This document shows positions 33,760 to 44,906 of a stretch of DNA of 64,000 nt, one piece after another. A program made the position numbers and the translations under genes. Every line of letters begins with the position of its first letter. Position 1 is the first letter of the stretch. This DNA comes from Volutella citrinella. Its lineage: Eukaryota; Ascomycota; Sordariomycetes; Hypocreales; Nectriaceae. The notes beneath the pieces were generated by a model. The model was not told where the DNA came from and made no database searches. It saw only the letters and a list, made by a program, of their open reading frames with translations. The stretch lies in NCBI GenBank assembly GCA_034401135.1, contig JAWZSP010000006.1, positions 1,612,001 through 1,676,000 of the forward strand. The letters are read 5' to 3'.

Positions 33760-34700
33760 CTTGTAAGGGTTTCTGGGTAGGACGTGGAGAAGTGCGAGAA
33801 GGGCAGTGGAGAGCCTTCGTCCACTCCGCCAAGCTCTGAGATGAACTCATCAACATCAGATAATCCTTCCCTCACAAGCCAGCCTCGGATTTCAGTTGGC
33901 AAATTTTCCACCGTCCATTTGAGTGCATCGGGCTGGGTAATCTCCAAGCGCACTTGTCGACAGATTGAGACGCGTGCTGTCGTGCTTTCCAAAAGGCCTT
34001 CGTCGATCCCTGGCATCGCAAGATTCTCGCACGCAAACTTGATCAAGACATCTATCCGTTGAGCAGAGAGCCAATTTCTCTCTCCCACTCGAAGTGGTAG
34101 TTCGGGACAGTAAAGATAAAGTCTACACTGTCTTCTTGATTCAATCCAAGCAGTGTATCTGTGTTTTCCAAGATCAAATTCGACCTTGGAGATACCTTGG
34201 CGGCCACCCAGGATCTGATCTCTGGCATTCGGGCCAGCAATGGAAACAATCCTGGGGGCGCTGCTCGACAGCAAAGCATCATTCAACATCTTGAGCGACG
34301 AAGTTCTGTCTGGATCCTGTAGAGAAAGCTTCGTACGTGGGAAAACGGACTTGTCGCCGAAGTCCACCCTCCAAATCAAGGAGTTGTCGTGATGAAACCC
34401 ATATTCCTTGAAACCCGAGGGAGGGACAAAGGAGCTTGGCTGACGGTTTGGCTCATTTTCGAAGTCGTCAAAGCAATAGATGCTGTTGAGAGCAAAGCCA
34501 ATGCGGGCGAACATGTTACCATATGGGAATAGAAGAGCTCCAGCGAGTTCAAGGTGCCTTGAGAGCGTGCTTGTGAATACTTGCTGAGACGAGCCATAAG
34601 ATTGTCTCTCTTCAAGTTTCAAATCCACCCGAAAGCTTGCTACAAAGCAGTTGCCGAAACGCTTCCCGCAGTTGTTCTTTTGTGAGGCGGGGCTGTGCAA
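33483..34700 (-). CDS. Unrecognised reading frame, probable middle part of a frame-broken gene
   Basis: The frame has natural protein composition from about 34640 to 33760 (LLFPYGNMFARIGFALNSIYCFDDFEN, KHRYTAWIESRRQCRLYLYCPELPL, ENLPTEIRGWLVREGLSDVDEFI) and poor composition outside those limits. Upstream, the zinc-knuckle/GIY-YIG frame ends at 34612. Downstream, the frame at 32860-33759 takes over. Neither junction shows a usable GT-AG intron in the right phase. I infer one ancestral gene interrupted by two frameshifts, or introns I could not identify. No known domain recognised. Confidence 0.42.
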   Translation of the reverse strand: MHSPASQKNNCGKRFGNCFVASFRVDLKLEERQSYGSSQQVFTSTLSRHLELAGALLFPYGNMFARIGFALNSIYCFDDFENEPNRQPSSFVPPSGFKEYGFHHDNSLIWRVDFGDKSVFPRTKLSLQDPDRTSSLKMLNDALLSSSAPRIVSIAGPNARDQILGGRQGISKVEFDLGKHRYTAWIESRRQCRLYLYCPELPLRVGERNWLSAQRIDVLIKFACENLAMPGIDEGLLESTTARVSICRQVRLEITQPDALKWTVENLPTEIRGWLVREGLSDVDEFISELGGVDEGSPLPFSHFSTSYPETLTRWQMFNQNFPARLRLDRTTDLSEKTPLRLCDRYIRDSEHIAMVASYLRMETILAVTGCGLMRQRPIQTCSNPSPMFLEALTSSVWLKNPLKH

Positions 34701-35982
34701 TCATGCTCCGATAGCTTGTCGATTGTGAGTTCTGACTCTGGCGAACAGAAACCCATGCCTGTACCTCAGGATCATTGCTTTTCGCCATGTCCATCATAAA
34801 GCCGTCTCGTCGAGATTGATCCAACCTGATACCCTGAAGAAGTGGCGACAAGACGTTCAAGCCGACATTCGCATAACCATCCCCAGGATGGGAGCCGAAG
34901 TAAAATTCTAACAAGCGTGTTGGGAGTGACTGAAAAGCATGGCAGAAAATCGTTTCTAAAAGGTTATTGCACAACCCGTTCCATTCTTCTAGGAATGCCC
35001 GCTTGCAGGGCGGACAAGCTGGGTTGCTCCATAGTCGAATGAAGTGCGCGCTGCGATGGCCATCCCCTGCCGACAGAATGAAGTAGTGTAAAGTGGCTGT
35101 GGAACCCGACCTAATCTGCCTTATGTGGTAAGGGATGCGAACTTGTAGCTGGCCTGATTGGCCTACATAGTTGCGAAGGTACTGTGGATTCCGAGAGTCG
35201 AGCACAAAATCAAGATAGCCACCTTTGGATGGCCATTGCTGTGGGCTCTCGCTCTGTTTGTTGAAAACTTCGTCAAGCCTAACAGCGTCAGCACTTTGCT
35301 CGGAGTAAATCAAGATTGTAACCCACACTGATCCTGTTATGAAGCTTCCCTGAAGCGCAAGGATATAAGGGTCAATCGATTGCAAGAGATGTTGGGCGAC
35401 GACGGCTTTGCCACCGAATTTTCGAACGAGTTCACCATAAAAGGTCGCTAAGGTTGTATATGGAGACTGAGTGCTAAAATCGCATTGGCTCAACTTGTCG
35501 ACGAGGATGCCAATTGTGACTTCCAAGTTCGGGAATTCAATGCACGGGTTGATATGGAGACCTGACTATTGGTCGCGTCAGCTCTTGGCGCCTTCTAGAA
35601 TGCAAAAGGGTTATGAAAATACGTGGGCAAGGGTCTGCTTTTCTGCAGTGGGCGCAAACGCTACCTGATTGAGACTTTTCTTGCGACGCGATGTCGCTCT
35701 GGCGGATCTGGAAGTAGGTGCATCGAGTGAGCTGCTGACGGTGGAGCCGGGGGCGAAGGCATTTGTCGTGGTTGGGGGAGAAGAAAGTTGAAGGTTAGGA
35801 CAGGAACTTGATCGGTGACCCTTTTGGTGGCAATGTATGCACTTCGGTGCCTTTCGGCATTGGTGTTGCAGGTGGCCTTTGGCTTTGCAGTAATGACATT
35901 TAAGGCAAGTTGGGCAATCTCTTTCCTTGACGCCAACACGCCCGCATCCATAACAAGCGATGGTGGTTTCGCGGAGAGACAT
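34612..35982 (-). CDS. Zinc-knuckle protein with a GIY-YIG-like nuclease segment
   Basis: Two exons: 35665-35982 and 34612-35565. The intron 35566-35664 (GTAGCG to CAATAG, phase 0) yields 423 aa and joins KKSLNQ to SGLHINPCIEFPN. Residues about 10-55 hold two CCHC knuckles (CHYCKAKGHLQHQC and CIHCHQKGHRSSSC) preceded by a Cys-rich variant without the His. Further on, LRNYVGQSGQLQVRIPYHIRQI followed by LHYFILSAGDGHRSAHFIRLW resembles a GIY-YIG core: Tyr in YVGQS, then Arg and His in the following helix. CCHC knuckles bind RNA or single-stranded DNA, and GIY-YIG domains cut DNA. The combination suggests an element-derived nuclease. The stop at 34612 may be the result of a frameshift, since natural sequence continues in another frame. 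Confidence 0.5.
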
Positions 35983-36208
35983 GGCGCGCTCTGATCAGAC
36001 AAAATGTGACGGGGGCATGTGTTGCCATCCGTTGGCATGGCTGTTTTCTGGGGCGGGCCGACTGGTACGGGCTCGATGAGGGAAGTCGGCTCAGAGGCAA
36101 CCACCGCCAGGCACTGCGTGGCAAGTGTTGACAGCTGGCAAAAGCCAGTGGCTACCGGCATATCGCGATATGGAGCGAGCGAGGGAAAAAGGAAACGCAA
36201 AAAAGAAT

Positions 36209-36346
36209 CGACGCCGACCGGATTTGAACCGGTGCCTCCGAAGAGATTAGATTTCGCTGATTGGGATGTTAGACAAGAGCTCATGGTACGCTAAGTGTTT
36301 TCGGGAACTCACAGTCTAACGCGTTAGACCGCTCCGCCACAGCGCC
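36209..36346 (-). tRNA. tRNA-Ser, second copy with its own GT-AG insertion
   Basis: The exon parts appear identical to the plus-strand copy at 32638-32770: same acceptor stem, long variable arm, GGTTCAAATCC T loop and discriminator G. The insertion at 36257-36312 is 56 nt and differs in its interior. It keeps GTGAGT at the 5' end and TCTAACATCCCA plus TCAG at the 3' end. Removing it again gives the loop CTCGAAA, anticodon CGA. An A-run at 36199-36204 is a T6 Pol III terminator on this strand. Confidence 0.85.
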
Positions 36347-36635
36347 TACTGTGATTGATGACTGCCTTTTCTGTAATGGGGCACATAAAGCCGGACGGGG
36401 CTGTGTGCGGGACGATTGTTGTCGTGTCTAAATTCATCCCGGCCGCTACGATTGTATTTACATTTACTCCATCTTGTCTCTTTCGCCGCTACCTCCGATT
36501 AAATAATATGCTCAGTAGTGGTCGCGGGAGCAGTTTGTAATCGGGAGGCAGGATTGAATTGAAGCTGCAAAGAACGAAGCATCTATCAACAGGCCACTAT
36601 ATCAACACCAGGATTCCAGCCGCTGGACGAAATGC

Positions 36636-37725
36636 CTATTGGGTGACCCGGATGAGCAGCTTCTTCCCGCGGACCTTGCCATCCTTCAACGTTTGAAGCG
36701 CTTCCTCCACCTTGTCCAGCGACTCAAACACTTGATAAGGGTGCGACGTCATCCAACCCTCGGCGAGTCCTCTAGCCAGCGCAGCCGTCCAGACTGTCCC
36801 AAACAGCTGGCCTGCCTTCTCCTCGCCGTGTACATGACCGACGTTTGTCTTGACGACATGCACTGACGGGTCGATCCCATCGGCTGCGGGCAGAACCACC
36901 GTCAGGTGAGGCTTGAAGCCAGTCCCGTCCTGCGGCGGCCCTGCAAGGACCTTGCCCAGCATGATGTCCGTTCCGCCCTCGCTCACACAGTCAAAGGCCC
37001 TGAAACATCGGGAGCCCGTGGCCTTGATAACCTCCTTCAGCTCTTGGGCAAGCTTGTCCTGGGACTCAAACTTGGTGTAGTCGACAAACACGTCGCCCTT
37101 GATCTCGTCCAGCAGGTGGGTGACGAAGGAGCTCGTCTTGCTTCCCACAGCGATGATCGGGTGGATCCCCGCGTGGTGGAGCAGCTTCAGGCCAAAGGCA
37201 CCAATGGCCGTGCTCAAGCCGTAGACAATCACGGGCATGCTTGCGTCTCGGTTCGTGTCCCAGGGCGACGGGATCTCGAGGGAGTGGTGGAGTGCCACTG
37301 CAGCAGTATAGGCAGCGAGGGGGAGAGTCGCCGCCTCCTCGAAGCTGATGCTGTCGGGAAGGTGGAATGTCGTATAGGCCGGCACAATGGCGTATTCGGC
37401 AAAGGAGCCGTTCGGGGACATCATGATGTGGAATCCAGCGACCCGCTGGCCCTTGGAGAAGCCAGTGACGCCCTCGCCGATCTCCTCGACCAACCCAGCG
37501 ACATCATCTCCAGAGTTGGAGGTATTCTTGGTCCATACTGGTACCTTCCAGTCCTTGGGGTTTGTACCTAGCTACGTCAGTTTCCTATGAGCAATGTGGA
37601 GAAGCGTTGGCCATTGACGCACCTGACACGACCACCTTGATCAGAAGTTCTCCAGCCTTGGGGCTTGGGATGGGCACATCGTGCAGGGTCACGCGAGTAT
37701 CCGGATCGACAATGGCTTCCTTCAT
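36636..37725 (-). CDS. MDR superfamily zinc-free oxidoreductase (quinone/trans-enoyl reductase type)
   Basis: Two exons, 37623-37725 and 36636-37567, giving 344 aa. The start MKEAIVDPDTRVTLHDVPIP is typical of the GroES-like domain of medium-chain dehydrogenase/reductases. TNPKDWKVP and GDDVAGLVEEIGEGV follow. The cofactor fold shows PVIVYGLSTAIGAFGLKLL, a variant of the GxGxxG loop, and VGSKTSS after it. The Cys/His ligands of catalytic and structural zinc are missing, as in the enoyl-reductase and quinone-oxidoreductase branches. It should reduce an enone or quinone with NADPH in the cytosol. Relatives act with polyketide synthases, but none is in this window, so the role is open. Confidence 0.87.
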
Positions 37726-39603
37726 ATTGCTTTCTTTTCCCACTCGTGGTATGTGTCTGTTGTGAGGTGGTGGTTTTGGGTTGTTGGCTGACTGATGTGT
37801 CGCGTACGTCAAGAAAGGGTTCCAAGACAGCAATGGCACGAGATGAACGAATCACGAGTGCATCGTTGCGGGAATGGGAACTTATATCCTACCCTTCCCC
37901 TGTCCCCAATTATTAAGGTCGATGGCGTAAGTCCGATAGTCCCGGGTCAGTTCATTTTGCCGCGGTGAAACTACAGCGCGGAGACTGCTTATAAATCAAC
38001 ATGAGGTGATCTGCAAAGGGCGCGCCAGCTGTTAATTGACACGGGGACAAAGCTTGGATCGATACTACACGAGTGAGTTGCGAAATGAGTTAAAGCTTAT
38101 GACCTTGAGTGTTTTGGGCGATTGCCGGCTTCAATATGCTGCGTGATGCCTCATGTGTGGCCCACCCGACTTGTTAGTGCTGACAGCTGTTATCACAAAG
38201 GCGCGCCGACCAGGGGCGATGGTGACTCGTCTAAGCCAGGCAATCTTTGAGAATGGTTAATTTATTCTCGTTGGCGATAGGGGTAGAGCGAATGACCGAT
38301 TGTCTACCTCCTTGAGCGGCTCCCAAGACTGTCTGTGGGCAGTGGAGCGACCGAGTTTTGGACTTGAGTGTCCTAAATACCACTACGAGACGTATTGGAT
38401 ATGAGAATTTAGTCTCTTAAGTCAACATATTTTATTATTCAATTGTCATATAATCCCTTTTACAAGTTCGTTGATATTGCGAATCCCAAGCATGGAACGC
38501 AGTGGCGATCAGCTGTGGGCTGTCGCGACAGCAATTTAGCGAGTCCAGATGGGTTGACGTTGCCAATATTGTTCAGCTGTATCGATCGATCCGATGGCAT
38601 TCCTGCATATTCCGTCTTTTTAGACTTTCTTTCAAACAACGGTCGTCACGAAGGATGTTTCCATCTGAAAGTTGACTTTTATGCAGATTGGACGTTACAA
38701 CTGCCGTCAGACCATCCACCCTAGACCCGTTCGCACCGCACGCAAGTTTACCCATAGCCATAGCTGTGGTAGGTCTACCGCAGTCAAGCCCTCGAGCAAA
38801 AGATGTCCGTCTCACGTCTGTGTAGGATTTGGCGTGGTAGTTGGATGGCAAAGACGTTATCACCATCGCCCATTGCCTGCTCGTGTGACCCCAACCCGCT
38901 GTCTAGTATGCATCGATTGGGATGACAGCGACCGGGATGCTGATCACTACCCATTTCGACGCTGCGAGATCCAAAGCCGCGGTATTGGAAAGAATGATCT
39001 GCGACTCTTGCCTGTCCCTGGCCAACCTGGCTTGCCTGGTCTCTGTCGGCTTTCACTGCCAACTACCCAAGATGACAGAGAGCAAGGCGGGCAGTGCACG
39101 AGGAGGCAAGTATGACGCAGTTTGGGCTCGGTGAGGCGCTAGCGACTGCTAATCCTTGCAGCTAATGCAGGGCAGTTTAGGGTCGCCCCAGCACTCTCCC
39201 GGGGCGCTCACCGGGCTGCAGCCAATCGGCGGCCATACAGCTACCGGTCTAGGGGGCTGTTCCAGGGCGATAAGAGGCCTACCGCTCAAACACCCACGCA
39301 CCGCCTGTCGGTGATCCCCGCCCCTGTGCGGCGGCTCCCGTGGCCAAAGCATGTGTCACAAGGACAGCTCCGAGTTCCAGAACGGGAGCCCCGCCAATTG
39401 ACCGAGCTCTCCTTTCTTCGTCCTCGTCGCTCTTGAATCCATCCTCATCTTACATCATCTTCAGCAGCTTCAGTCTCCTCCCGACGGCCCAGAAGCAATA
39501 CGTGACACCACTCTGTCCTGACCCTGTCTCGTCTCCGCTCCCACGCAGGGATCAACCACACCACCAAGCACCGCGAATCCTCCCGCCTCAGCTCCCCCCC
39601 ACC
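37726..39603. other. Intergenic, no gene seen
   Basis: About 1.9 kb between the oppositely oriented oxidoreductase and ISN1 genes, holding both promoters. The first kilobase is AT-richer than the flanks. The last 200 bp before ISN1 are C/T-rich, typical of a fungal housekeeping promoter and leader. Confidence 0.5.
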
Positions 39604-41242
39604 ATGACGACCCGTTATCGAGTCGAGTGTAAGCTTCGACTGGCCTGAAACCCGGATTTCACGCTCACAGCTACTTTCAGATGCCCTCAAGACACACCGT
39701 CGAGACCAATTCATAGGTATGCATCGCAGCGATGACTTCCGCCCTCTTCCTCCCCGACCGTGTATTACATGGCATCACGGCGTTACCCCGCCTTGTCCCT
39801 CCCCTTCTCCCTTGTGACCACCTCGACACCGCTCCTCATCCTAGCAGCGCAGCTCTCTAACGCGTGACACAGAATGGGTCAAGGCACTGTTGGCGGTGCC
39901 CTTTGTGCTCTACTCGCAGCCCACGGGCGTCTTCGAGGGCGGGCCCAGCGTGACCAAGATGGCTGAGGAAGCTCACCGTCGCTATGCCGAGATTATGCGT
40001 GACGTGGAGCTCATGATAGACGACCACAGTAAGAAGCCCGGATCATCGCTTGCGTGTCAATTGCCTAACTATGGTTTTCCAGTCCTCCGGCAGGCGGATG
40101 ATAGCATGCTGCCGTCCAAATTAAAGATGCTGGTCCCGACGGTAGGACCCTTCTTCACACGATTACCTCTGGAAGCGGCCTTCAAGTACCAGGACAGGAA
40201 ACGGCACATATCGTCAAGGCGCTTCGTCGCGCCCTCATTTAACGATGTGCGGCAGATTCTGAACTCTGCGCAGACCATGGCGGTGACCAACGGGGCGCTG
40301 CAGCTGGCGACGTTTGACGGTGATGTCACGCTCTACGACGACGGCCAATGCCTCGAGCCATCGAGCCCTCTCATTATGCCACTGCTAGGTTTGTTTGGAC
40401 GCGAGAACTCGGTGATTGGCGCGTGATCCTAACTGCGCGCAGACCTACTCCGGAAGAACATCAAGATTGGCATCGTGACAGCGGCAGGCTACACCACTGC
40501 CGACCGGTACTACGAACGCCTCCACGGGCTGCTTGACGCCATTGCCGAGGCCACCGACCTGGACGCCATCCAGAAGCAGAACATCGTCATCATGGGCGGA
40601 GAGGCTAATTACCTATTCGAGTTCTCGCCGTCGTCGCCGCACCGCCTGGCGCCCGTCCCGCGCACACAGTGGCTGACGCCCGAGATGGCGTCGTGGTCCG
40701 AGGCCGACATTGCGCAGCTGCTCGACGTGGCCGAGTCGGCGCTGCTCGACTGCGTCAAGACGATGAGCCTGCCCGCCACCGTCGTGCGCAAGGACCGCGC
40801 CGTGGGCATCATCCCCAAGTCGCCCGACGTCCGGATCGCGCGCGAGAGCCTCGAGGAGACGGTGCTGGTGGTGCAGCGCATCCTGGAACTCAGCGCACTG
40901 GGGTCGTCGCGGGCGACACCCAAGGACCGGCGCGCGTCCGTCAGCGTGGGCCAGGGCCGCAGCGTGCCGTTCTGCGCCTTCAACGGCGGGCGCGACGTCT
41001 TCGTCGACATTGGCGACAAGAGCTGGGGCGTCACCGTGTGCCAGCAGTGGTTCGGCAGCCGCGACGGCGGGGGCGCGATCCGCGGCGAGAACACGCTGCA
41101 CGTCGGCGACCAGTTCCTGAGCGCCGGGTCCAACGACTTCAAGGCCCGAAGCGTCGGCACGACGGCGTGGATCGCGAGCCCAGGCGAGACGGTCGAGCTG
41201 CTGGACGAGCTGGCTGATCTGATGCAGAAGAAGCTGTCTTGA
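39604..41242 (+). CDS. ISN1: IMP-specific 5'-nucleotidase
   Basis: Five exons: 39604-39628, 39681-39716, 39873-40028, 40083-40388 and 40443-41242. Product 440 aa, near the usual family length. The start MTTRYRVEYALKTHRRDQFIEWVKALLAVPFVL is characteristic of fungal ISN1. ATFDGDVTLYDDG carries the HAD-type nucleophile Asp with the acid/base Asp two positions on. KIGIVTAAGY is motif II. NIVIMGGEANYLFEF, AFNGGRDVFVDIGDKSWGV and the late HVGDQFLSAGSNDFKAR provide the rest of the magnesium-binding HAD site. The enzyme releases inosine and phosphate from IMP in the cytosol and helps set purine levels. The first two exons are only 25 and 36 nt long. It converges with the receptor gene, with 176 bp between the stops. 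Confidence 0.95.
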
Positions 41243-41418
41243 GAGGATTGATAGCATGCAACAGCAGCTCGGGCGCTGGGCGATATATAATATTTTCTAA
41301 TTTATTTACTAGTTTTCATGATGTATGTTGTTCGTCGCTGGCGTGTGCCGCAATTGAAGCCGCGATCTATACGCCGGCGAATATGGGTATGTGCCTAGTT
41401 GGAGTGAAGTCACCGAGT

Positions 41419-42693
41419 TCAGTGAGGAAATAGTGCATGTTCCGCTGATCGCTGATTAACGCCTTGCTTGGTGTCGTAGGCTACACCAAAGGCAATTGTC
41501 GAGCCGTGTGTCTGGCCTCCATCGCCGACCAATTGATCGGAGCTGTCGTTGTCGCCGATTGTCCCCACCACAATGGGCGTCTTCCCTGGGCGCTGTGCAA
41601 ACGCAGCCATCTGGTGCTCCTCATCGCCCCCCGACGGCAGCTTCGCAGCCGTCTTGCGCGACTGCGACGTCGCACTGCCCTTCAAGCGCAGGGTGCTCTT
41701 GAGGAAGCGCAGGACGGGCTTCAGCGTCGGGACGGCACTGCACACAATCATGAGGAACAGCTCGCCGGTGGCCCAGACGAAGATGTCGTAGGTGGCCCAC
41801 GTCTGGTCCCTGCGGTTGGCCAGGGCGACGAGGTACTGCGTCTTGACGCCGGAGCAGCTCGCGGTGAGCAGGTTGAGGCCGAAGACGATGGTCAGCTGTG
41901 CCTTGGCCGAGGCGCTGTTGTTGAGGCCCCAGAAGATGGTGCCGGGGATGATGGCGAGGCTGGCGTCGGCAAAGGTGTTGAAGGCTGCGAGAGGAAGGCT
42001 GCATCAGCGACGACGGATAGAGAGGAGATGATGGAATCAGTGCGACAACAGAGAGACGGGGAGGGGACTGACAGCCGAGAAAGATGGAGTAGTTGGAGAT
42101 GACGCTGGGATCGATGCACCTGCCCTGCGCTCGCTCGTCCCAGAGCGCATGAACTGGCACGCACTGCGCAAAGCTCAGGATGCAGCAGGAGACGGCGATG
42201 GCGAGGGCCAGGACGATGGTGACGCACCACAGGAACCACTTCTGCCAGCGCAATTCCGTCATTCCAATGATGCCGAGCAGCAGCGCCGCGACCGAGATCT
42301 TGCCAAAGGCGACGCCCATGACGCCGAGTACCTGACTGAGCCAGTTGAGGAACAGGACGAGGGCGACATTGTCGGGCCCGGACCGCTCGAGGTCGTGGAT
42401 ATGCTGCAGGCCGCCGTGGTCGGCGTAGATGGTGAGACAGACGCTCCAAGCGACGAAGCAGAGCTGTAGGTCGCATCAGTCACTACGGGCCGGGATACGG
42501 AAGATCGATCTCAGGCTTAACATACCGTAGCCAGGACCATGAAGGCGTCGTCCCACCCAAACATGCGGTGCTTGAGGCGGATTGAGGCGCGCAGAACGGC
42601 CGTCAGCAGCGCGACGCCGAGGAGCGGCCAGATGACGGTGGTGAGCGCCGCGCCTCTGTCCGGCACGCCCGTCTGCACGCCGGGAGCGGGCAT
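41419..42693 (-). CDS. PTH11-like integral membrane receptor (fungal rhodopsin-domain protein)
   Basis: Three exons, 42526-42693, 42073-42463 and 41419-41984, giving 374 aa. The second intron has a GTCAGT donor. Seven hydrophobic segments are visible. Family features include MFGWDDAFMVLA after segment 1, FGKISVAALLLGIIG, RWQKWFLWCVTIVLA, and QCVPVHALWDERAQGRCIDPSVISNYSIF before segment 5. AFADASLAIIP-like and IVFGLNLLTASCSGVKTQYL follow. The C-terminal tail from about residue 290 is hydrophilic and cytoplasmic. This is the extracellular-loop CFEM-less group of fungal rhodopsin-domain proteins, which includes PTH11 relatives. Sensing of surface or chemical cues at the plasma membrane is the family's proposed role. 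Ligand unknown. It is divergent from the O-methyltransferase. Confidence 0.85.
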
Positions 42694-43416
42694 GGCGACG
42701 GGGGGGATTGATCGCTCGCAATGGCACCAGCAGCAGCTTTGCGAAAGGAAGAAGCTGCGTCCCCAGAGATGATTCTCCTCGGGCTGGCGCGCTCACTTCT
42801 AGTGGAGACGCCGCTGCAGCCATGCCATGGGCCATGCGAAACACCAGTCGGTAGGCTGTGCGCATCCATCGGTGTTAACTGCAGATCGTGGTGCGTGCTT
42901 CCAACCAAGAGCCAATTCGCCTCCATCACCAACAAGACTCGCCAGAGGCGACCCGGATTGGCCTTGGCCTTGGACGTCCGAGAGATGCAGCTTTCCGCCG
43001 CCCCGATCAGCCTTGGGATTCATCGACACTTGCAGTATCGCCCACGGCTTCCCGCAGCGGCGGATGGAAGATGGAGCATTCTTCCATGGGCGCTTGTTTC
43101 GACACCCTTGTCGCTCACATCGCCATCCCCACCCCGTCATGTTTCTCGACCCACGAGTGCCAGTTGCGCCAAATGCCCATTGGCAGCCAACACGTCAATT
43201 CTCCACACGATGCTGCGAATTGCCCATGATGTCCCTGTCGGCTGAGCCGCGCTGACTCTGTCCCGGTGGAGCGGTGTGCTGCGATCCTCTGCTGAATGTG
43301 GCAGGGATTGGTCATGAGAAAGGGCGCATCTTCTGTCAGGACTCTCATCTGATCGTCCTGCTGGGTGGAACATCAGAGACAAATCGCACTCGTCCGGATT
43401 CCACATATAGCTCGCA
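42694..43416. promoter_or_regulatory. Divergent promoter between receptor and O-methyltransferase
   Basis: 723 bp between two start codons that face away from each other. Short open frames inside have no domain signal. No defined operator recognised. Confidence 0.5.
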
Positions 43417-44804
43417 ATGGGAGACCACATCATTGAGGAACAGGCCAAGCCGGCGGCTGACACCCAGCTACTCATCCAACATCTCAAGATGCTGCTGTCC
43501 GACCCCGACGCTGTCACGGACGAAAGCCAACGACAGGAACTCAAGCAGCTGGCCCGCCAGGCCGCCGGTGCACTGGAGGCGCCGTTCGAAACGGTGCAGC
43601 GCCTTGCATATGCTGTAGGTCCATCCTCCCCGACGCATCACACATCGGGATGCACTCGTCGCCGCCCGCTGACGCTCCTCAGCCGCTGCCCCTGATCACG
43701 TCTCGCGTCGCCCAGGAGCACAAGCTGTTCGCCACTCTGGCGGCGAGCCGAGAGCCCGTCAGCCTTGCCGCGCTGGCTGAAGCGAGCGGCCTCGAGGCCC
43801 GGATCCTTGAGTCGATCCTCGACTATCTCGGCACCCAGAGCATGGTCCGTGAGGTCAAGGCCGGCCGCTTCTCCGCGACCAAGCTCACGCATTTGCTCAC
43901 GGTGCCTCTGTTCCAGGATGCCGTGACTCATTTGTGAGTCGACGGATAGTACTTCGCGTTGAACGTGACAGCTACTCACCCCTTGCAGTCACGATGACTG
44001 TCTACCGGCCTTCCAGGCCTTCAACACCGTCCTCGGCGACCCGTCCGGTGACAAGACGGCTTTCAAGGTTGGCCAGAACTCGGACGAGGATTTTTATACG
44101 TGGATGGAGACGCACCCGGTGCAGCAGGGTGCCTTTCATCGGTTCATGGAGGCCCAGTTCGCCAGTCTGCCGACTTGGCTCGACGCCGTCGACCTCAAGG
44201 CAGAGTGTGTGATTGATATCGAGTCCACAGTGCCCGCTTTTGTCGATGTCGGGGGAGGTGCCGGCCAGCAGTGCCAGTCCCTTAAGAAGAAGTTCGCCGA
44301 ACTCAAGGGCCTTATGATCCTGCAAGACCGGCCAGAGGTGCTGGATAAGGCGCTGCCGGTTGACGGCATGGAGAAGATGAGCTACGACTTCCTGACGGAG
44401 CAGCCAGTCAAGAGTACGCCACCCCATGTTCCCATATCTGACAGCATGTGCTCTCAGGCTGACTCGTATCAGATGCCCAGGTGTACTACTTCCGGCAAAT
44501 CATGCACAACTACGACGACGCGACGTGTATCAGGATCCTGCAGTCCCAGCTCCCCGCGCTGGGCCCCGACAGCGTCATCGTTATCGACGACAAGGTGCTG
44601 CCAGACGCGAAACCGCCACCCGGCACGCCCGGGGTCGAGTACACGGCGGCGCTGAGTCTGGCCATGAAGGTCATGTTCGACGCGCTCGAGCGGCGCGAGG
44701 CGCACTGGCGGCAGCTGCTGGCGAGCGCGGGCCTTGAGATAAGCGAGATTCGCAGGTTTACTGAGTTTGACGACTCGGTCATCATTGCGGTAAAGAAGGA
44801 CTAA
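43417..44804 (+). CDS. SAM-dependent O-methyltransferase (plant-type COMT fold)
   Basis: Four exons: 43417-43614, 43683-43933, 43989-44413 and 44473-44804. Product 401 aa. The N-terminal half is the helical dimerisation/winged-helix domain (SLAALAEASGLEARILESIL). FVDVGGGAGQQCQSL is the SAM-binding motif I. LMILQDRPEVL gives the acidic ribose contact region. VYYFRQIMHNYDD carries the catalytic His, and SVIVIDDKVLPD the post-motif. Such enzymes methylate phenolic hydroxyls of secondary metabolites in fungi. The C-terminus ends close to the usual point. No polyketide synthase is in the window, so the substrate is unknown. It converges with the F-box gene, about 100 bp between the stops. Confidence 0.9.
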
Positions 44805-44906
44805 CATGCTGGAGGGCGGGACATGGGCAGTATGTTCATCGCGGAGTCTATGAGCTGTTGCTAGCGATTTTCTTGGGCGACGGAAACACTAAAGGACATA
44901 CCTAAA

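Noticed and set aside
38443..39134. Several open frames between the oxidoreductase and ISN1
   Set aside because: Short, mutually overlapping on both strands, no domain or splice pattern.
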